Shown here piece after piece: positions 9,248 through 17,986 of a stretch of 64,000 nucleotides of DNA. The stretch spans positions 1,240,001-1,304,000 of the forward strand of contig NZ_CP039731.1 of assembly GCF_005155025.1 (NCBI RefSeq), in the 5' to 3' direction. This DNA is from Aquitalea aquatilis (lineage in GTDB: Bacteria; Pseudomonadota; Gammaproteobacteria; Burkholderiales; Chromobacteriaceae). Each line of letters opens with the position of its first letter. Positions within the stretch are counted from its first letter, which is position 1. The notes under the pieces are model-generated. The model was not told where the DNA came from and ran no database searches. It was given only the letters and a program-made list of their open reading frames with translations. The position numbers and the translations under genes are program-made.

Positions 9248-10228
9248 ATGGCAAAAACAACAGGGACAACCCAGGCCAACATGACAGCAGGACGGCGTTT
9301 TCTGAGCGACAGGCTGGATTGGAATCTGCTACGGACTTATCTGGTAATCGCCCAGGAAAGCAGCATCAGCCGGGCTGCTGCCCGCCTGCATGTCACGCAG
9401 TCGGCGGTGAGCCAGGCCTTGAAACGGCTGGAAGAACAGTTGCAATGCACACTGATACTGCGGCAGGGGACGCGCTTCGCGCTGACGGAAACCGGCGATG
9501 AAATCTTCCGCATTGCCAGCGACATCTACGGCAATGTGTCGCGGCTGAGTGCCGCGCTGGAAAGCCGCAGCGAGGACATGCTGGGCAAGGTGCGCATACT
9601 GTGTGCCACCGGGCTGGAGGTGGCCGGCTACGATGCCTATCTGGCCCGTTTTCACCAGCAGTACCCACGGGTGGAACTGGAAGTGGAAGTCATGCGCAGC
9701 GCCGACATCATCAGCGGCCTGCTGCAAAAAACCGCCACCCTGGGGTTGGGCCTGTGCCGCCTGCCGCAGGCACGGCTGGAGCGGCGCTGTCTCATCACCC
9801 AGCGTTATGCGTTTTACTGTGGCCGCAGCCATCGCTTGTTCGGCCGCAGCGATCTGACGCTGGAGTCATTGCAGGGGCAGGATTTTGTCAGCTTCATCAG
9901 CGACCAGATTGGCGGCAACCTGTCGCCGCTGACCATCTTCCGCGACCAGCAAGGCTATACCGGCAAGATCATTGCGGCATCATCCAGCCTGGAAGAAGTG
10001 CGGCGGCTGGTACGCGCCGGCTTTGGCATCGGCAGCCTGCCGGAACACGTGGCGGCCCGCGATGTGGCACAAGGCGAGCTATGGCGGCTGCCGCCAGCCG
10101 CAGGCATTGCCGATCTGGATCTCTATCTGCTGTGGAACCGGGAGCAGAAGCTGGGTACGGCGGAAAGCGTATTTCTGGAGGGGCTGCAGCGCTGCTTGCC
10201 AGGGCTGGAAGAAAAAGACGGCAGTTGA
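9248..10228 (+). CDS. LysR-family transcriptional regulator
   Basis: The 326-residue protein has the winged helix-turn-helix at residues 24-85 (LRTYLVIAQESSISRAAARL, then HVTQSAVSQALKRLEEQL) and a LysR substrate-binding domain after residue 110. The leader of about 20 residues before the helix-turn-helix is slightly long; ATG 9248 has GGAGG at 9237-9241. It is divergent from the transporter-aldolase-dehydrogenase-amidohydrolase operon and is its likely regulator. Confidence 0.88.
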   Translation: MAKTTGTTQANMTAGRRFLSDRLDWNLLRTYLVIAQESSISRAAARLHVTQSAVSQALKRLEEQLQCTLILRQGTRFALTETGDEIFRIASDIYGNVSRLSAALESRSEDMLGKVRILCATGLEVAGYDAYLARFHQQYPRVELEVEVMRSADIISGLLQKTATLGLGLCRLPQARLERRCLITQRYAFYCGRSHRLFGRSDLTLESLQGQDFVSFISDQIGGNLSPLTIFRDQQGYTGKIIAASSSLEEVRRLVRAGFGIGSLPEHVAARDVAQGELWRLPPAAGIADLDLYLLWNREQKLGTAESVFLEGLQRCLPGLEEKDGS

Positions 10229-10436
10229 CGCGCGACCAACCGGCAGCTGGCGGCAAAGATTGCCTGCCGGCGGCAAGATTGGCGTCAAGAGATGTAAAGC
10301 AATGATAAGAAAAGAAAAATCGGCTCGATAAAAGGCTGGTATGGATATTGCAGTAGCCGGGCATCCCCTGCCGGGCTTGCTGGCTTGTGCCGGGACCATC
10401 CAGATACCACCACCAGACCGCCAGGAGTCCAGCAAG

Positions 10437-10604
10437 ATGGCCATGCCGATTTCACCCGCCAGCAGCTATGGCAGCACTATGCCCAAAACCATTAGCAGCA
10501 GTCGTCCGGCACCCGCGCCGGCACCGTTCACCCCCACGCCGGCGACAGAACAACCGGCCAGCCTGGGCGGCAATGTTGGCTCGCTGATCAATACCAAGGC
10601 CTGA
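10437..10604 (+). CDS. small Pro/Ala/Ser-rich hypothetical protein (55 aa)
   Basis: A 55-codon frame begins at ATG 10437 with AGGAG at 10423-10427 (9-nt spacing). The protein is rich in Pro, Ala, Ser and Thr (PAPAPAPFTPTP) and ends GSLINTKA. There is no signal peptide or membrane segment. Function unknown; the good ribosome site is the main argument that it is real. Confidence 0.5.
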   Translation: MAMPISPASSYGSTMPKTISSSRPAPAPAPFTPTPATEQPASLGGNVGSLINTKA

Positions 10605-10652
10605 GTCAGCCGCCCGGCCGCGCCCTGAGCACGGCCCGGGACGGCTGCACCA

Positions 10653-12269
10653 TCACACCTGGTAGCGGGCGAGAATATCCGCCTGCTGTCGCGCCATCTC
10701 ATCCAGCTGGGCGGCATTCTGCGCCGTATGCTGGGCTGCCGCGCTGGCCTCTTCCGAAGCCTGCGCCGTTCTTTCCACCATGGCGGCAATATTGTTGCTG
10801 GCCTCGCCCTGCTGCTGGATGGCGGCGGCCACGGCATCGCTGCCCTGTACTGCACCGCCGGCCAGTTCGCCGATACGACGCATGGCCACCGCCGCCTGAT
10901 CGGCGCGGGTGACGCCCACTTTCACCAGCTCTTCCGCCTTTTGCATCTGGGCGGTGGCCTGGCCGGCATTGCCCAGCATGGCCTCGATGGTGGAGGAAAT
11001 CTCCTGGGTCGACTTGGTGGTGCGCTCGGCCAGCTTGCGTACCTCGTCGGCCACCACGGCAAAGCCGCGGCCTTGTTCGCCGGCGCGGGCGGCCTCGATG
11101 GCGGCATTGAGCGCCAGCAGATTGGTCTGGTCGGCAATATCGCGGATCACATTGATCACGGTCGCCACCTCGCCGCTGTGTGCTTCCATCTCGTGAATGC
11201 TGCTGGCCGACACGGTTACCACCTGGGAAATCTGGTGAATGTCGTGGATGGTCTGTTCGATGATGCCGCTGCTGTCTTCGACCAGCGTCTGCGCCGATTT
11301 GGCCCCGGCGCTTTGCTCGGCCGACTGCTCGGCCACATGGTTGATGCTCACCGTCATCTGCTCGATGGTGGCGGCGATATTGGCCGAGGCCTCGCTCTGC
11401 GCACCAGAGGCCATCGACACCTCGTTGGCGGTTTGTGCCAGCTCTTGCGACGAGCGCTTCACCTGATGCGCGCCATCGGCCAGTTGGCCAAACGCCTGTT
11501 GCAGGCCATCCAGCAGCTGGTTGAAGGCACGGGCAGTCAGGCCGATTTCATCCTGGCTGCTGCTGTCGGCGCGCAGGCGGAAATCCCGCTGGCTGCTGAC
11601 CGCCTCGATGGTGTGCTGGATGGAGCCCAGCCCGTGGCTGATGGTGCGGTACAACAGCAAGGCCAGCGCGCCGGTCACCAGCAGCGCCAGCGCCATCAGC
11701 CCCAGTGCCACGGCAAATACGGTCTGGTAAGTGCGGTCGTTGTCGGCCGCCAGTTGCTCGGCCAGCCGGTAATTGAACTTGGCATGCTGTTCTACTGCCT
11801 GCATCAGCTGAGTGGCGGTCTGGGCAAATTCGTTATTGGTCAGCGCTACCGCCTGTTCGGTCTGATTGCTGCGCGACAAGGCCAGAATCCGGCTGCGTCC
11901 CTCGCGATACTGCACCATCATCGCCTTGTCTGCGGCCAGCAGCTGGCGGTCTTCGTCGCTGGCGCTTGCATTGATCTGATAGGACTCCATCAGCGTGTCA
12001 AAGCGCTGGTCGGCATCGGCCAGGTTTTTTTCAGCCAGCGCTTTTTGCTCGGCCGTGGTGGCCAGCACATGGCGCAAGGTATTGGCACGGATATCTGCCA
12101 CCGCCCGCAGGGTTCCCTGCATGACTTTCAGATCGGGAAAGGTACTGTTCCGCACATATTCGAAGCGCTGCTGCCCGTCATGCAGCGCGTGAATGGCATA
12201 GCCACCAACCAGCAACATGCTGGCCAGCGCAATCGACAAAGTCAGCAATAATTTTTTCGTGATGTTCAT
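10653..12269 (-). CDS. methyl-accepting chemotaxis protein
   Basis: The 538-residue protein has an N-terminal membrane helix (residues 7-27), a periplasmic four-helix-bundle-like domain (about 30-185), a second helix (about 185-210), a HAMP linker, and a cytoplasmic signalling domain. The conserved hairpin tip ([20 protein letters not shown]) binds CheW/CheA. No C-terminal CheR-tethering pentapeptide is seen (ends ILARYQV). The sensed ligand is unknown. It is monocistronic in appearance. Confidence 0.92.
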   Translation of the reverse strand: MNITKKLLLTLSIALASMLLVGGYAIHALHDGQQRFEYVRNSTFPDLKVMQGTLRAVADIRANTLRHVLATTAEQKALAEKNLADADQRFDTLMESYQINASASDEDRQLLAADKAMMVQYREGRSRILALSRSNQTEQAVALTNNEFAQTATQLMQAVEQHAKFNYRLAEQLAADNDRTYQTVFAVALGLMALALLVTGALALLLYRTISHGLGSIQHTIEAVSSQRDFRLRADSSSQDEIGLTARAFNQLLDGLQQAFGQLADGAHQVKRSSQELAQTANEVSMASGAQSEASANIAATIEQMTVSINHVAEQSAEQSAGAKSAQTLVEDSSGIIEQTIHDIHQISQVVTVSASSIHEMEAHSGEVATVINVIRDIADQTNLLALNAAIEAARAGEQGRGFAVVADEVRKLAERTTKSTQEISSTIEAMLGNAGQATAQMQKAEELVKVGVTRADQAAVAMRRIGELAGGAVQGSDAVAAAIQQQGEASNNIAAMVERTAQASEEASAAAQHTAQNAAQLDEMARQQADILARYQV

Positions 12270-12688
12270 GATTTATCCCGAAATCAAAAAAGTAGTGACG
12301 GCTGGCCAGGTATAACGCATGTGCATAGCACCAGCTAAATCGTTTCAGCTTAGATAGTAGGGTAATTTTCAGCCATTTTAAAAGTGATCTTTACAAATAT
12401 TTCGATTATGAAAATGACATTTTTGTTAAGTAAACAGCAGCGATAAGCCCTGGCAGGATCAGCCAGCAGTCGGTATGGGCTTCGCTAGCCGAGGCTGAGC
12501 GTCTGCCATCATCGGGCAGCGAGCCGGCCTGGGACTTGCGCCATATCAGTTACTACTTATTTTTTAGCGATAGTCAGGGTTGTGCGTGGCAAACACCTGG
12601 GTAGTGCTTGAAAAGCAAACAGGCCTGCCAACTCAGCAGACCTGTTGTCGTGTCAAGGCACGCAGCTGCCTGACGGGAGCAGAGCGCT
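12270..12688. other. intergenic region between chemoreceptor and cytochrome c peroxidase genes
   Basis: These 419 bases hold the upstream region of the chemoreceptor gene (AT-rich, about 12340-12430) and the downstream region of the peroxidase gene. I found no convincing gene and no clear sigma-28 promoter for the chemoreceptor. Confidence 0.5.
12617..12645 (-). terminator. possible terminator of the cytochrome c peroxidase gene
   Basis: AACAGG-CTGC and GCAG-CCTGTT form an imperfect hairpin. On the minus strand it is followed by TGCTTTT. It lies about 45 bases past the peroxidase stop. Weak but correctly placed. Confidence 0.4.
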
Positions 12689-13690
12689 CTAGTTGAATGG
12701 CGTCGGGCGCGGGGTGTTATTGCTGGATGCCGGCAGAATCGGCAGCACGACCTGCGGTTGTTTGCCGGTAAGGGTATGCAGGAAGGCGACAATATCGCCT
12801 ATTTCCTGCTGGTTGAAGGCGCGGCCCAGTTGCAGCTTGCCCATGGTGGACACCGCGGCTTCCAGTGTCGGGGCGCCTGCATCGTGGAAATAGGGCGCGC
12901 GCAGTGCCACATTGCGCAAGGACGGGACCTTGAACGACATGCGGTCGGCATCGTTGCCGGTTACCCCCGCCCGGCCCTGGGCCGGATTGCTGGTCTGATA
13001 CGGTGTTACCAGGCCCATTTTCTGGAAGGAATTCCCCCCCACGGCGGGGCCGTTATGGCAGGCCACACAGCCGGCGGTCTTGAACGTCTGGTAGCCGCGC
13101 AGCTCCTGCGTGTTCAGCGCCTTCTTGTTGCCCTTCAGCCACTGGTCAAAGCGCGAATCCGGCGTGACCAGGGTTTCTTCAAAGGCGGCAATCGCCTTGG
13201 TTACCTGTTGCATTGAGACATTGCGGTTGCCGAACACCTTGTCGAATTCATTGACGTAGGCCGGCATCGAACGCAGCACATCCAGCGCCAGCACATGGTT
13301 GGACGCCATTTCCTTGGGGTTGGCAATCGGGCCGCTGGCCTGCTCTTGCAAGGACTTGGCACGGCCATCCCAGAACTGGGCCAGGTTCAGGCTGGAGTTG
13401 AGCACCGAAGGTGAGCGGATAGGCCCTTGTTGCCAATGGTCGCCAATCGAGGACGTGAGATTGTCACTGCCGCCGGTGGACAGGTTGTGACAGGAATTAC
13501 AGGAAATGAAACCGGATTTGGACAGGCGCGGTTCAAAAAACAGTTTTTTGCCCAATTCCACCATGGCCGGATTCTTGATGACTGGCTTGGGAATGGGCTG
13601 AATAGGTTCACTCTGAATACTGGGCGCAGCACTGGCAGATATTGCCAGCCACAGCGGAAACATCATGCCGATATATTTGATGAATTGCAT
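12689..13690 (-). CDS. di-haem cytochrome c peroxidase (CcpA/MauG family)
   Basis: The 333-residue protein begins with a hydrophobic signal peptide (FIKYIGMMFPLWLAISASAA) and contains two c-type haem sites, CNSCH near residue 64 and CVACH near residue 211, in the spacing of bacterial di-haem peroxidases. It would reduce H2O2 in the periplasm using a small c-type cytochrome. Three in-frame ATGs cluster at 13690-13702; GGAG six bases upstream supports 13690. A longer start at 13750 is possible but spoils the signal peptide. Confidence 0.88.
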   Translation of the reverse strand: MQFIKYIGMMFPLWLAISASAAPSIQSEPIQPIPKPVIKNPAMVELGKKLFFEPRLSKSGFISCNSCHNLSTGGSDNLTSSIGDHWQQGPIRSPSVLNSSLNLAQFWDGRAKSLQEQASGPIANPKEMASNHVLALDVLRSMPAYVNEFDKVFGNRNVSMQQVTKAIAAFEETLVTPDSRFDQWLKGNKKALNTQELRGYQTFKTAGCVACHNGPAVGGNSFQKMGLVTPYQTSNPAQGRAGVTGNDADRMSFKVPSLRNVALRAPYFHDAGAPTLEAAVSTMGKLQLGRAFNQQEIGDIVAFLHTLTGKQPQVVLPILPASSNNTPRPTPFN

Positions 13691-14219
13691 TGCCATCTCC
13701 ATTTGCGGTTGAAAAATGATTGTTGCGCGTAGCGAATCGAAAAATTTCATGGTGTGTCGGCAAATGTTCCGTGTAGCTGAATTATTCTATTGCGTCTTTT
13801 AAAACAGGCCATGGCGTATTTCATGGGATGGTCGGGATAATTGTGGGAGTTATCCCGTCATAAAACAGTATGAAATAAAGCCGCATACACGATGATTAAT
13901 GCGTTGCCATGGTTGAGTGCCAAGATGGGGCAGTTTGAGATCGGCTGATTTGTCGCAGATCAAATAGCGCAAATCAAAATGCTGGTAGGTAAATTGATAT
14001 TTTCAATTCATTTGATAGCCAAAAAATATCAGCATGCTTTATTTGGCAGCCGGAATATCCCCAGACCATTGCAGGGCAATGCCCGTGGTATAGATGGCTG
14101 CAGGAGAATGAACAGAATGGCAGTGCAGGTATTTACCACAGCAGGAATGCCGGGCAGGGCAGGTAAGGGCAGGGCAGGCGACATGCCAGGATCTGGCATG
14201 AGGAAGGGCGTAGCAGGAA
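13691..14219. other. gene-free region upstream of the peroxidase gene
   Basis: This 529-bp stretch is clearly richer in A+T than its surroundings. TTGTC-GCAG-ATCAA at 13950-13963 resembles a half-conserved FNR/Anr box, which would suit oxygen control of a peroxidase. It is 260 bases from the start, so relevance is uncertain. No gene is convincing here. Confidence 0.35.
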
Positions 14220-14438
14220 TTATTTAAAGAAAAACATGAAACCCAGCGTGAGCAGGATAAGCAGGCACAGCATGCTGATGCCGCACATTTGCTCGATGAT
14301 GGCATCCATACAAACCATCATCCAGCGCGCAGCCTTGCTGCTGCTGCCCTTGCCGGAGACAGGGTGCAGCAGCGGTCTGGATATATTTCTTTGCCTGAAG
14401 GAAAACATTTCTTGAATACTCTTAACAATAATTGCCAC
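14220..14438 (-). CDS. possible small membrane protein (72 aa or shorter)
   Basis: The frame ends in one strongly hydrophobic helix (MLCLLILLTLGFMFFFK) after a polar N-terminus, so a C-tail-anchored or single-pass protein is possible. An internal start around MVCMDAIIEQ would give only about 32 residues. No strong ribosome site decides between them, and no homology is recognised. It may be chance. Confidence 0.3.
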   Translation of the reverse strand: MAIIVKSIQEMFSFRQRNISRPLLHPVSGKGSSSKAARWMMVCMDAIIEQMCGISMLCLLILLTLGFMFFFK

Positions 14439-14715
14439 AAGACAATAATTGTTAAATTAAAGCAAATCAAGATATTAGACAGTAAATAAGGTGTTAAGTA
14501 ATGAAAATAACCATATGGCATTGTTTGGCTGGCTGGGATGTGCCGTGCCGGATTGCCAAGGCAAGCCGGTCTGGGGGAGGCCCAGAACAAGGCTCCAGGC
14601 AAGCACTTGCCCAGTTCTGCAGCGACGCTCCCGGAAAGGCATCATCCCTGCGCCAAAGCCAGTAGGGCTGGCTGCTCTGCAGCATGCTGGACGGCGTGGA
14701 CCACTTACCCCGCCA

Positions 14716-15030
14716 TCAGCACTCGCCCAGCCTGGGCTGATGGCGTTGCCTGTCGCTTTTTACCGCTTGTTCATGCTCGTAGCTCACCAGAATATTCATC
14801 AGCATGGTGGTCATGGCGGGTGTCAACATGGAAAAGCGCTGCGACCGGTAAGCTGCACTGATGGCGTGAAACAGCGTGCGGCTTTCGCCGGATAACTGAC
14901 GCAGATCGCCCAGGGTAAACAGGCGGACATCGTAGCGAGAGCCCATCAGCAGCCAGAAACCCGCCAGCATGGCACCGTCCCGGCTGCCATCCATTGCATT
15001 GATCCGAGCCAGAATTTCGCTTTCCGTCAT
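14716..15030 (-). CDS. hypothetical protein (104 aa) downstream of slipin
   Basis: This mostly helical, 104-residue soluble protein has no membrane segment and no motif that I recognise. It begins 38 nt after the slipin stop in the same direction, with a purine-rich AAGAAAGGGTGG before the ATG, so it is probably co-transcribed with slipin. Function unknown. Confidence 0.55.
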   Translation of the reverse strand: MTESEILARINAMDGSRDGAMLAGFWLLMGSRYDVRLFTLGDLRQLSGESRTLFHAISAAYRSQRFSMLTPAMTTMLMNILVSYEHEQAVKSDRQRHQPRLGEC

Positions 15031-15068
15031 GTCCGCACCACCCTTTCTTCAAGAAGCCTGGGCATTGC

Positions 15069-15941
15069 TCATGCCGCCGCCGGCATGGCAGGGGCGACCG
15101 GCGGCAAGCTGCTGCTGGCGGCAATGCCCAGCGTCAGCATGGCGGGGTTCATGCTGTCCACCATGGTGCTGGGAATCAGGATGGTGGTTCCCCGCTCCTT
15201 GGTGGTCTCGTAAATGATGTTCATCGCCCGCAACTGCAAAGCCCCGGGCTGCTGCTGATAGATGCGGGCCGCCGCGACAAACTGGCCGGCAATTTCCGCT
15301 TCGGCTGCGCCCAGAATGATGCGCGCCTGCTTTTCGCGCTCGGCCTGCGCCTGACGGGACATGGCATCCTGCAAGGCTACCGGGATGGCCACATCGCGGA
15401 CTTCCACCGAGCTGACGGTAATGCCCCACTCGCTGGTTTTCTGGCCGATGTCCGTGCACAGCTGCTGGTCCGCCGCCCGCCGGTCCGACAGCAAGGCGGC
15501 CAGCATGGACGAACCAATCATCTCGCGCAAAGAGGTTTGGGCGACACGGTCGATGGCTTGCTGGAAGTCGGTAATCGCCAGCGCGGCTTTCTGCGCATCG
15601 TGCACATGCCAGAAGATGACGGCGTCTACATTGACCGGCACCGTGTCGCGCGTCAGGGCCTGTTCGGCGTTGAAGGCGGTGGTCTGGATGCGCTCATCGA
15701 TGATGGCGACCACGCTGTCTATCACCGGCAGGATGACAAACAGGCCCGGGCCGCGCACCCCCTGCAGCTTGCCGGCGCGAAGCACCACGAATTTCTGCCA
15801 GGTATTGGCCATTTTGAGCGACATGCCCGTCACCATGCCGGCCAGCCAGAAGATAGCCGCCAGCCAGGTGCTACCCAGCATGCCGATGCCGGCACCCGTG
15901 GCCAGCAGGCATAGAACAATGAAAAAGGTAATGGGGTTCAC
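15069..15941 (-). CDS. slipin / SPFH (band 7) membrane protein
   Basis: Two adjacent hydrophobic segments at the N-terminus (about residues 5-45) are followed by the SPFH/band-7 domain (residues 55-210; VLRAGKLQGVRGPGLFVILP, then the TRDTVPVNVDAVIFWHV strand) and an Ala-rich coiled C-terminal helix (QAEREKQARIILGAAEAEIA). Members form membrane-associated oligomers and are involved in membrane-domain organisation and protease control. GTG 15941 with GGAG eight bases upstream fits the slipin N-terminus; an upstream ATG at 15983 would add 14 polar residues. No nfeD-type protease gene is adjacent. Confidence 0.82.
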   Translation of the reverse strand: MNPITFFIVLCLLATGAGIGMLGSTWLAAIFWLAGMVTGMSLKMANTWQKFVVLRAGKLQGVRGPGLFVILPVIDSVVAIIDERIQTTAFNAEQALTRDTVPVNVDAVIFWHVHDAQKAALAITDFQQAIDRVAQTSLREMIGSSMLAALLSDRRAADQQLCTDIGQKTSEWGITVSSVEVRDVAIPVALQDAMSRQAQAEREKQARIILGAAEAEIAGQFVAAARIYQQQPGALQLRAMNIIYETTKERGTTILIPSTMVDSMNPAMLTLGIAASSSLPPVAPAMPAAA

Positions 15942-16081
15942 GCTGATGCTCCTGCATGGATACCGGCTATGCGCCGAAGGCAACCGGACGGGACATCATC
16001 AGGGAAGTGGCAGCGGCTGTCGGTGCTGCAGCATACATAGCGGGCAGATTCGCCGCCGGCGGCAAGCGGGTGGTCCGTGAG

Positions 16082-17980
16082 CTAGCGTTCTTGCCGCAGC
16101 GACGGCATGTTTTCCCATCTGCGTTCCTGCTGCCAATGCAGCATCCAGGCGCTGACGGCACTGGCCGGCATGGGGCGGGCGATGGCATAGCCCTGGCAGT
16201 AGTGGCAATCCAGCTGCAACAGCATGGCACCATGCGCCAGGGTTTCCACCCCCTCGGCAATCACTTCGCGGTTGAATGCTCGCGCCAGCCGGATGATGCT
16301 GTCGACGATATTGCGGTCTTCCGGACTGTTCAGCATGTTGCTGACAAAGCTCTGGTCAATCTTCAGCATGTCCACCGGCAGATTGCGGAAATAGGACAGC
16401 GAAGAATAACCGGTACCAAAGTCGTCCAGCGCAAAGCGGATGCCATGTGCGCGGCAAGTCAGCAGCGTCTGTATCGACTGGGCCACCTTCTCCAGCGCTG
16501 CCGTTTCCAGCAATTCCAGCCCCAGCTGTGCCGGCGACAGCAGTGGAAAGCGCGCCAGTTGCTGCAGCAGCTTGTCGGCAAAGTCTTGCTGCTGCAGCTG
16601 GCTGGCACTGATATTGATGCTGACATCCAGCACCATGCCTTGCTGCCGCCAGTGTTCCATTTGCTGCAGCACCTGGCTGACCACCCATTGGCCCAGCACC
16701 AGTTCGGCACTGCTGCCTTCCAGCACTTGCAGGAAATTTTCCGGGGTCAGCAAACCCAGCTCCGGGTGTTGCCAGCGCAGCAAGGCTTCCAGGCCGGTCA
16801 CCCGGCCATCGCGCAAGTCGACCTTGGGCTGGTAGTACAGCAGCAGCTCGCCCTGTTCCAGCGCGCTGGTCAGCCGTGACAGCTGGTGGTGGTATTCCCG
16901 TATCAGTTGATCCTGGGCCAGATCGTAATAGTGGTAGCGGTTTTTGCCGGATTGCTTGGCCAGATACATGGCCTGGTCGGCATGGCGCAGCAGGGTGTCA
17001 TTGTCGGAATCGTCATACGGATAAACCGTTACCCCGATGCTGGCGGTAATCCGCACCAGGCGGCCGGTCAGCAACTGCGGCGTGCCAACGGCCTGCAGCA
17101 CGCGATCCAGCACCTGGCGGTACTCTGCGTCGTCGGCCAGGTCGGTCAGCAGCAGCACGAATTCATCGCCCCCCAGCCGGGCAATGATGTCATTGGCCCG
17201 CAGCGCCAGGCGCAGCCGGTCGGCGGTATCCACCAGCAACTGGTCGCCGGCCTCGTGTCCCAGGCTGTCGTTGATCGGTTTGAAGCCGTCCAGGTCCAGA
17301 TAACATACCGCCAGGTGCTTGCCGGTGCGCTGCGCCCGTTGAATGGCCAGATTCAGCCCCTCGGTCAGCAGGCGCCGGTTGGGCAGGCCGGTGAGCAAAT
17401 CGTAATTGGCCATGCGGGTCAGCTCGTCTTCTTTCTGCTTGAGCTGGCTGATGTCGGAAAAGAAGCCGATATAGTGCCGTGCGCGACGGCAGGCACCGGG
17501 GGGTTCTCGCAGCAAGGTCAGAAACAGGCGTGCCGGATAGGATGAACCATCGCGGCGCAGGCAGCTCAGCTCGCCGTGCCAGCTGCCGTCCCGGCGCAGT
17601 GCGCGCAGCCACGACCTGGGCTGCAAGCCGTCCACGCCCTTGCTGGCCAGCATGGCCACCCGCAGGCCAATGCTTTCGCTGGCGGTAAAACCGGTGATGG
17701 CGGTAAATGCCGGGTTGATGTCGACAATGCGCATGGCCCCATCGGTGATGACAATGCCTTCGTGGCTATGACTGAACACGCAGGCGGCCAGCCGCAGCGC
17801 TTCGTTGGAATGCGTCAGTTCTTCGTTCTGCATTTCCAGTTCGATCTGGTGCACTTGCAGCTCGTGCAGCAGGCGTAAGGGATCTGGCGTCCCGTGCAAA
17901 TGGGCCGGCATGGCTTGCAGCCGTTGCTCGGCACGCTGGCGCAAGGTGGCGGCGTCTTGTTTTGCATGGGGCTTGACCAT
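16082..17980 (-). CDS. PAS-GGDEF-EAL cyclic-di-GMP turnover protein
   Basis: The 632-residue soluble protein has an N-terminal coiled region, a PAS domain (about 65-190; ITDGAMRIVDINPAFTAITG), a GGDEF domain with intact LGGDEF and an upstream RAND inhibitory site, and an EAL domain with GLEALLRW, LDDFGTGYSSLSY and YCQGYAIARPM. Both catalytic domains look active on paper. It starts 6 nt after the CheB-CheR-PAS gene, so both are probably translated from one message and respond to a common input. Confidence 0.9.
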   Translation of the reverse strand: MVKPHAKQDAATLRQRAEQRLQAMPAHLHGTPDPLRLLHELQVHQIELEMQNEELTHSNEALRLAACVFSHSHEGIVITDGAMRIVDINPAFTAITGFTASESIGLRVAMLASKGVDGLQPRSWLRALRRDGSWHGELSCLRRDGSSYPARLFLTLLREPPGACRRARHYIGFFSDISQLKQKEDELTRMANYDLLTGLPNRRLLTEGLNLAIQRAQRTGKHLAVCYLDLDGFKPINDSLGHEAGDQLLVDTADRLRLALRANDIIARLGGDEFVLLLTDLADDAEYRQVLDRVLQAVGTPQLLTGRLVRITASIGVTVYPYDDSDNDTLLRHADQAMYLAKQSGKNRYHYYDLAQDQLIREYHHQLSRLTSALEQGELLLYYQPKVDLRDGRVTGLEALLRWQHPELGLLTPENFLQVLEGSSAELVLGQWVVSQVLQQMEHWRQQGMVLDVSINISASQLQQQDFADKLLQQLARFPLLSPAQLGLELLETAALEKVAQSIQTLLTCRAHGIRFALDDFGTGYSSLSYFRNLPVDMLKIDQSFVSNMLNSPEDRNIVDSIIRLARAFNREVIAEGVETLAHGAMLLQLDCHYCQGYAIARPMPASAVSAWMLHWQQERRWENMPSLRQER

Positions 17981-17986
17981 CAGCGC